A DNA stretch of 10,316 nucleotides. Source: Thermococcus paralvinellae. Lineage in GTDB: Archaea; Methanobacteriota_B; Thermococci; Thermococcales; Thermococcaceae. The position numbers were made by a program, and so were the translations under genes. The stretch covers positions 1-10,316 of the forward strand of contig DQUR01000047.1 in the NCBI GenBank assembly GCA_015662175.1. Reading direction: 5' to 3'. The notes under the pieces were generated by a model, which had not been told where the DNA came from, did no database searches, and was given only the letters and a program-made list of their open reading frames with translations. Numbering within the stretch: the first letter of the stretch is position 1; every line of letters starts with the position of its first letter. Positions 7,627 to 10,316 of this stretch are shown here, one piece after another.

Positions 7627-8415
7627 ATGGTTTCCTTTACCCATATTTTTGTGGGAATTGGCAACAGCGGAATTAGAGTGATAAAAAATATGAATATGGA
7701 TATACCCAACGCCATTGGGGTAACCCTTGACTCTTCTTACTATCTCCTTGGCAGAAGGAGGCCCTCCTTTGTGAAGCAGATTAGGGATTTTTTTGGTAAT
7801 CTTAATGATGACACAATAATCTGGGTTATATTTGAGGATAAGCCGATTAACATTAAAATTGTAAACCTAATCAATGATAGCCTGCCAAGAAAGGTGATTC
7901 GCTTAGCTTACGTTCTCTCACCCTACAGAGAGCTCGTCTATGAGGGAAAACCTGAGTGGGCCAGTAACTTTGAAACCGTCTTCTATGATTCTCTCTCGGA
8001 GTTCTTAAATGACTACACCTCAGTACCTTTGGAAGATGCCTTCAATAAGGCAAGTGAGCAGATTGGCATCATGTTTTCGAAGCTTTACCATTACCTCGAA
8101 AATCAAATGCTTGTTAACGTTGACTATGCTGATCTATTTAACATGGTAAAAGGTGGTAACGTTGGAATACTAAGGATTTTAAGGGAAGTGGACTTTGAGT
8201 GGAACTGGGGGATGTGGGATAGGGGATTGATAAACATAATGGTCGGTAAAAATGTTCCTCTAAAAAGTGCTCACGAGATTTTGAAGAGGTTTCAACACCT
8301 CCTAAAGGAGAAGGATATAATATGGGGCATCAGGACAAATGAAGAGCTCGAAAATGAGATAGAGATACTGGCACTTTTAATCAAGAGGTGGTCAAATGGA
8401 GGCAATCCTGTTTGA
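7627..8415 (+). CDS. degenerate FtsZ/tubulin-superfamily protein lacking the GTP-binding signature
   Basis: This 262-residue protein resembles archaeal FtsZ by motif order. IFVGIGNSGIRVI (7-19) corresponds to the T1 strand-loop. DDTIIWVIFEDKPIN (61-75) occupies the GGGTGTG (T4) position, but the glycines are gone. PLEDAFNKASEQI (134-146) matches the core helix H7, with S143 where FtsZ has the guanine-contacting Asp. LVNVDYADL (162-170) matches the T7 loop with N164/D166/D169 retained. RGLINIMVGKNVPL (199-212) and DIIWGIRTNEELENEI (230-245) match the C-terminal domain. It is about 100 residues shorter than FtsZ, with no C-terminal peptide. It probably cannot bind GTP but could present T7 to another FtsZ's nucleotide. 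ATG 7627 has AGGTG five bases upstream and lies 8 bases after the HPS-PHI stop; longer frames intrude into that gene. The homology is my motif-level reading. Confidence 0.75.
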   Translation: MVSFTHIFVGIGNSGIRVIKNMNMDIPNAIGVTLDSSYYLLGRRRPSFVKQIRDFFGNLNDDTIIWVIFEDKPINIKIVNLINDSLPRKVIRLAYVLSPYRELVYEGKPEWASNFETVFYDSLSEFLNDYTSVPLEDAFNKASEQIGIMFSKLYHYLENQMLVNVDYADLFNMVKGGNVGILRILREVDFEWNWGMWDRGLINIMVGKNVPLKSAHEILKRFQHLLKEKDIIWGIRTNEELENEIEILALLIKRWSNGGNPV

Positions 8416-9040
8416 CTTAGATGAAACGCTTCTAACGGAAAAGCCATTGGTGGCATTCTTCCTTCCCCAGATCTATGAAAAAATCGCAAAAAAACTTGGA
8501 ATTGATAGGGAAAGTGCCAGAATCAGATTTCTCCGGGAAGTGATGAGCCGAAAAAATACCTACGAGTGGCATGACTGGAACTTTTTCTTCAGACTTTTCA
8601 ACCTAGATCTGAGGTATGAGGAACTTCTAACTGCTTATCCCCATAAGATTCGTGTATTTCCAGACGTAATACCAACTTTAGAATGGCTAAAAGAAGAAGG
8701 ATACAGACTTGGCATTATCACAAGTGGGCCCAAATATCAAAGGCTCAAGCTCAGGATAGCGAAACTCGATAATTACTTTGACGTAATCGTTACAAGGGAT
8801 GACCTGAAAACAGTAAAGCCCGATCCCAAAATATTTCTCTATGCCTTAGAAAAGCTTAAAGTTGAACCGGATGAAGCAATGATGATCGGGGATAGTCTTG
8901 AGCAGGACGTTTACGGTGCAAAGAGTGTTGGTATGGTTACCGTCTGGATAAATAGAAGTAATGACAAGGGTTATAACTTTGCCGATTATGAGATCAGAAC
9001 GCTTCATGAATTAAGAAAAATCCTGGAGGGTTTAGAATGA
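8396..9040 (+). CDS. HAD-superfamily phosphatase
   Basis: The 214-residue protein has all four HAD motifs: D7-L-D9-E-T (nucleophile and acid/base), T109/S110 in GIITSG, K141 in VKPDP, and G165-D166-S with D171. An alpha-helical C1 cap lies at about 15-85, between motifs I and II, as in phosphoglycolate-phosphatase-like and other small-molecule phosphatases. The substrate cannot be read from sequence. ATG 8396 lies 20 bases inside the end of the FtsZ-like gene, with GAGGTGG a few bases upstream, so translational coupling is likely. Its stop overlaps the next gene's start as ATGA. Confidence 0.93.
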   Translation: MEAILFDLDETLLTEKPLVAFFLPQIYEKIAKKLGIDRESARIRFLREVMSRKNTYEWHDWNFFFRLFNLDLRYEELLTAYPHKIRVFPDVIPTLEWLKEEGYRLGIITSGPKYQRLKLRIAKLDNYFDVIVTRDDLKTVKPDPKIFLYALEKLKVEPDEAMMIGDSLEQDVYGAKSVGMVTVWINRSNDKGYNFADYEIRTLHELRKILEGLE

Positions 9041-9216
9041 GGGAGGTATTCAAAAAAGAGGGGATCTTTGTTGAGTATGAAGAGAAGGTGGTTGAACTTG
9101 AGAATGGTGATAAGCTGGTTCACACACAGGAAAAGCCGACAAAACTCTGGTGGGAGCTGAAGGAAGCACTCAAAGGGAAGAGGGTTAGAGTAGTGGTATA
9201 CGAAATCGAGGAATGA
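9037..9216 (+). CDS. 59-residue hypothetical protein
   Basis: This short frame starts at ATG 9037, which overlaps the HAD stop as ATGA. GGAGGG lies six bases upstream, and the stop is TGA 9214-9216, three bases before the next ATG. The product is highly charged and soluble. It begins with a beta-like Glu/Val stretch (FVEYEEKVVELENGDKLV), has KLWWELKEALKGK in the middle (two adjacent Trp at 38-39) and ends in a beta strand (RVRVVVYEIEE). I do not recognise the family. Coding status is supported by the junctions and the Shine-Dalgarno site on both sides. A small partner protein for a neighbour is one possibility. Confidence 0.78.
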   Translation: MREVFKKEGIFVEYEEKVVELENGDKLVHTQEKPTKLWWELKEALKGKRVRVVVYEIEE

Positions 9217-9219
9217 GGA

Positions 9220-10026
9220 ATGATAGCCCACATCATAAATACTGACGTCTACGGCAGGGGAATTTTGAAGGTCTATCTGGAGTATCGCCTTCAGAATTTC
9301 GATTTTTTGAAAAATGCCGCAAAACTGCTCTTGGATAATTCAGAGAAGGTTTTGATTGTCTCAAGCTTTCCAATTCCTCCAATGAACATCTGTGAAACTG
9401 ACGGGCCTCTGGGAGCTCTGGCACTATACAAAGCTGTTGAGAGGATTGGAGGAAAAGCTGAGATCTGGGCACATGGGCAGGTAAAGAAAGCTCTGGAACC
9501 TTTTAAGGTAACATTGGTAGAAAATCCTAGAATCGAGAGTTATTCTATTCTTGTAAGTGTGGAAACCGCCGGGAGAAGTAAAGACGGGAATTATTACTCA
9601 ATGAGCGGGCTCAAGGTGCTAACCCCTCCATTTGATGAGCTCTTTTTGAAAGCAAGGGAGATCGGTGTTCCCACCATCGGGATCGGTGACGGTGGCAACG
9701 AGATAGGCATGGGGAATATTAAGCATCTCATTGAAAAGTACATTCCTCTCGGAGAAAAGATTGCAACTATTGTTGAAACCGATGAACTCATAGTTTCAGC
9801 TGTCTCCAACTGGGGAGCTTACGGATTGGTTGCTCAGGTTTCACTTGAAATTGGAGAGAATCTTCTGAAGGATTGGAATGAACGAAAGAACCTAATGACT
9901 ATGGTCTCTGCCGGATTAATTGATGGCATAGTTAAGAAACCTGTTATGAGTGTTGATGGATTAAGTGTTGAAATTCATGAAAAAATCGTTGAGCTTTTAA
10001 AGGAGACGGTGAATCATCAGCTTTAG
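9220..10026 (+). CDS. D-glutamate cyclase-like (DUF4392) domain protein
   Basis: The 268-residue protein carries the D-glutamate cyclase C-terminal domain signature. ETDGPLGA (60-67), VETAGR (114-119), GIGDGGNEIGMG (154-165) and SNWGAYGL (196-203) are the conserved blocks. This domain is known from mammalian DGLUCY, which converts D-glutamate to 5-oxo-D-proline. Many prokaryotes have the domain alone, as here. Whether the archaeal protein acts on D-glutamate is unproved. ATG 9220 lies three bases after the previous stop, with GAGG close to it. Start spacing is short, which fits translational coupling. The next gene starts 20 bases after its TAG. Confidence 0.87.
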   Translation: MIAHIINTDVYGRGILKVYLEYRLQNFDFLKNAAKLLLDNSEKVLIVSSFPIPPMNICETDGPLGALALYKAVERIGGKAEIWAHGQVKKALEPFKVTLVENPRIESYSILVSVETAGRSKDGNYYSMSGLKVLTPPFDELFLKAREIGVPTIGIGDGGNEIGMGNIKHLIEKYIPLGEKIATIVETDELIVSAVSNWGAYGLVAQVSLEIGENLLKDWNERKNLMTMVSAGLIDGIVKKPVMSVDGLSVEIHEKIVELLKETVNHQL

Positions 10027-10046
10027 CCAGAATTCGGGTGATTGCA

Positions 10047-10316
10047 ATGAAAATTGAAGACTTCATAAAAGATGAGAAAAGCTTGGATCTAATCAGAAAG
10101 GCTGAAGAATTTGCCAGAAGCTTTTTTGAGGGGGAAGGCACCCACGGATTTTCCCCCTGCTTTCAAGGGGCCTTGCGATATCATGGAGGAGAGCAGCTAA
10201 GGCTAAAACCTCCAGATCTGCACCCTCTTTTTCTCCAATGTGCATGCAGAGTGCGAGGACCCTTTCAGTGTGTGAAAATCCGTGGGTGCCTTCCCCCTCA
10301 AAAAAGCTTCTGGCAA
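10047..10316 (+). CDS. HD-domain hydrolase, 5' part; frame corrupted after about residue 36
   Basis: ATG 10047 follows GGGTGA at a five-base gap and lies 20 bases after the DUF4392 stop. The first 36 residues (MKIEDFIKDEKSLDL... to EGTHGFS) are a plausible HD-family N-terminus. From 10154 the plus-strand frame stays open to the window edge but reads Cys/Pro-rich nonsense. The expected continuation lies on the opposite strand: read on the minus strand from 10316 toward 10111, the frame gives ARSFFEGEGTHGFS then HTERVLALCMHIGEK and LLHDIARPLESRG. That includes the first His (10270-10272) and the His-Asp pair (10180-10185) of the HD superfamily. HD proteins are metal-dependent phosphohydrolases; the substrate is unknown. 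The gene is therefore broken in this sequence, either by real inversion or by a fold-back artefact. Confidence 0.8.
   Translation, partial: MKIEDFIKDEKSLDLIRKAEEFARSFFEGEGTHGFSPCFQGALRYHGGEQLRLKPPDLHPLFLQCACRVRGPFQCVKIRGCLPPQKSFWQ
10111..10153 (+). repeat. left arm of perfect inverted repeat (at least 43 bp)
   Basis: These 43 bases are the exact reverse complement of 10274-10316. They are ordinary coding sequence of the HD gene, codons for about ARSFFEGEGTHGF. The match ends at 10154/10273. On the outer side it cannot be followed because the window ends. Confidence 0.97.
10154..10273 (-). other. inverted 120-bp segment encoding the HD-domain core
   Basis: Read on the minus strand this segment continues the HD protein (HTERV ... 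EGADLEVLALAALLHDIARPLESRG) that starts on the plus strand at 10047. It joins in frame to the sense reading of the right repeat arm. Its orientation is opposite to the rest of the gene. Confidence 0.85.
10274..10316 (-). repeat. right arm of perfect inverted repeat, cut by the window edge
   Basis: This is the exact reverse complement of 10111-10153 and ends on the last base of the window, so its true length is unknown. It is a second copy of HD-gene coding sequence on the other strand. Confidence 0.97.

Noticed and set aside
9944..10141. 65-residue minus-strand frame across the DUF4392-HD junction.
   Set aside because: It is antisense to two better-supported genes and lacks a ribosome-binding site; it is not the frame carrying the inverted HD core.
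10111..10316. A site-specific invertible switch such as those of phase-variable genes.
   Set aside because: No recombinase gene is in the window, the arms are ordinary HD codons, and neither orientation gives a complete HD protein. Kept only as an alternative in the findings.

Overview
The window looks like chromosomal DNA from a hyperthermophilic euryarchaeon of the order Thermococcales (Thermococcus/Pyrococcus type). It carries a full-length reverse gyrase, a TrmBL2-type chromatin protein immediately downstream, a fused 3-hexulose-6-phosphate synthase/6-phospho-3-hexuloisomerase, archaeal TATA promoters, purine-rich Shine-Dalgarno sites and very tight gene packing. No rRNA, tRNA, CRISPR array or insertion sequence was seen.

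Layout. (1) 1-441: the tail of a plus-strand gene converges on a minus-strand gene for a 128-residue protein of unknown function. (2) 442-4157: a short divergent promoter region, then reverse gyrase (1216 aa, no intein). (3) 4158-5163: a 211-base regulatory region with a 9-bp inverted repeat, a perfect tandem 13-bp repeat and a strong TATA box, then trmBL2 (264 aa). (4) 5164-6243: a minus-strand pair, a divergent arginase/agmatinase-fold protein followed one base later by a zinc-ribbon protein of the Sjogren/scleroderma autoantigen 1 family; the pair converges on trmBL2. (5) 6244-6397: a divergent promoter region with a 9-bp hairpin. (6) 6398-10316: a plus-strand run with overlaps or very short gaps: HPS-PHI, an FtsZ/tubulin-superfamily protein, a HAD phosphatase, a 59-residue protein, a D-glutamate-cyclase-domain (DUF4392) protein and the start of an HD-domain hydrolase.

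The most interesting gene is at 7627-8415. Its C-terminal half reads like archaeal FtsZ, including the T7 loop with its Asn and two Asp, but the nucleotide-binding motifs are gone: the GGGTGTG box, the glycine-rich T1 loop and the guanine-contacting Asp. It may be a nucleotide-blind FtsZ-like protein that could dock on the GTP face of a true FtsZ and regulate filaments. This is a prediction from motif reading only.

The right end is abnormal. A perfect inverted repeat of at least 43 bp (10111-10153 and 10274-10316) flanks 120 bp that encode the HD-domain core on the wrong strand. The gene has been folded back on itself. A fold-back chimera at a contig end is the simplest explanation; a real inversion is possible but less likely.

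How genes relate: reverse gyrase and TrmBL2 both act on chromosome topology and packaging; HPS-PHI supplies ribose 5-phosphate in Thermococcales; the genes behind it look co-transcribed but do not form an obvious single pathway.
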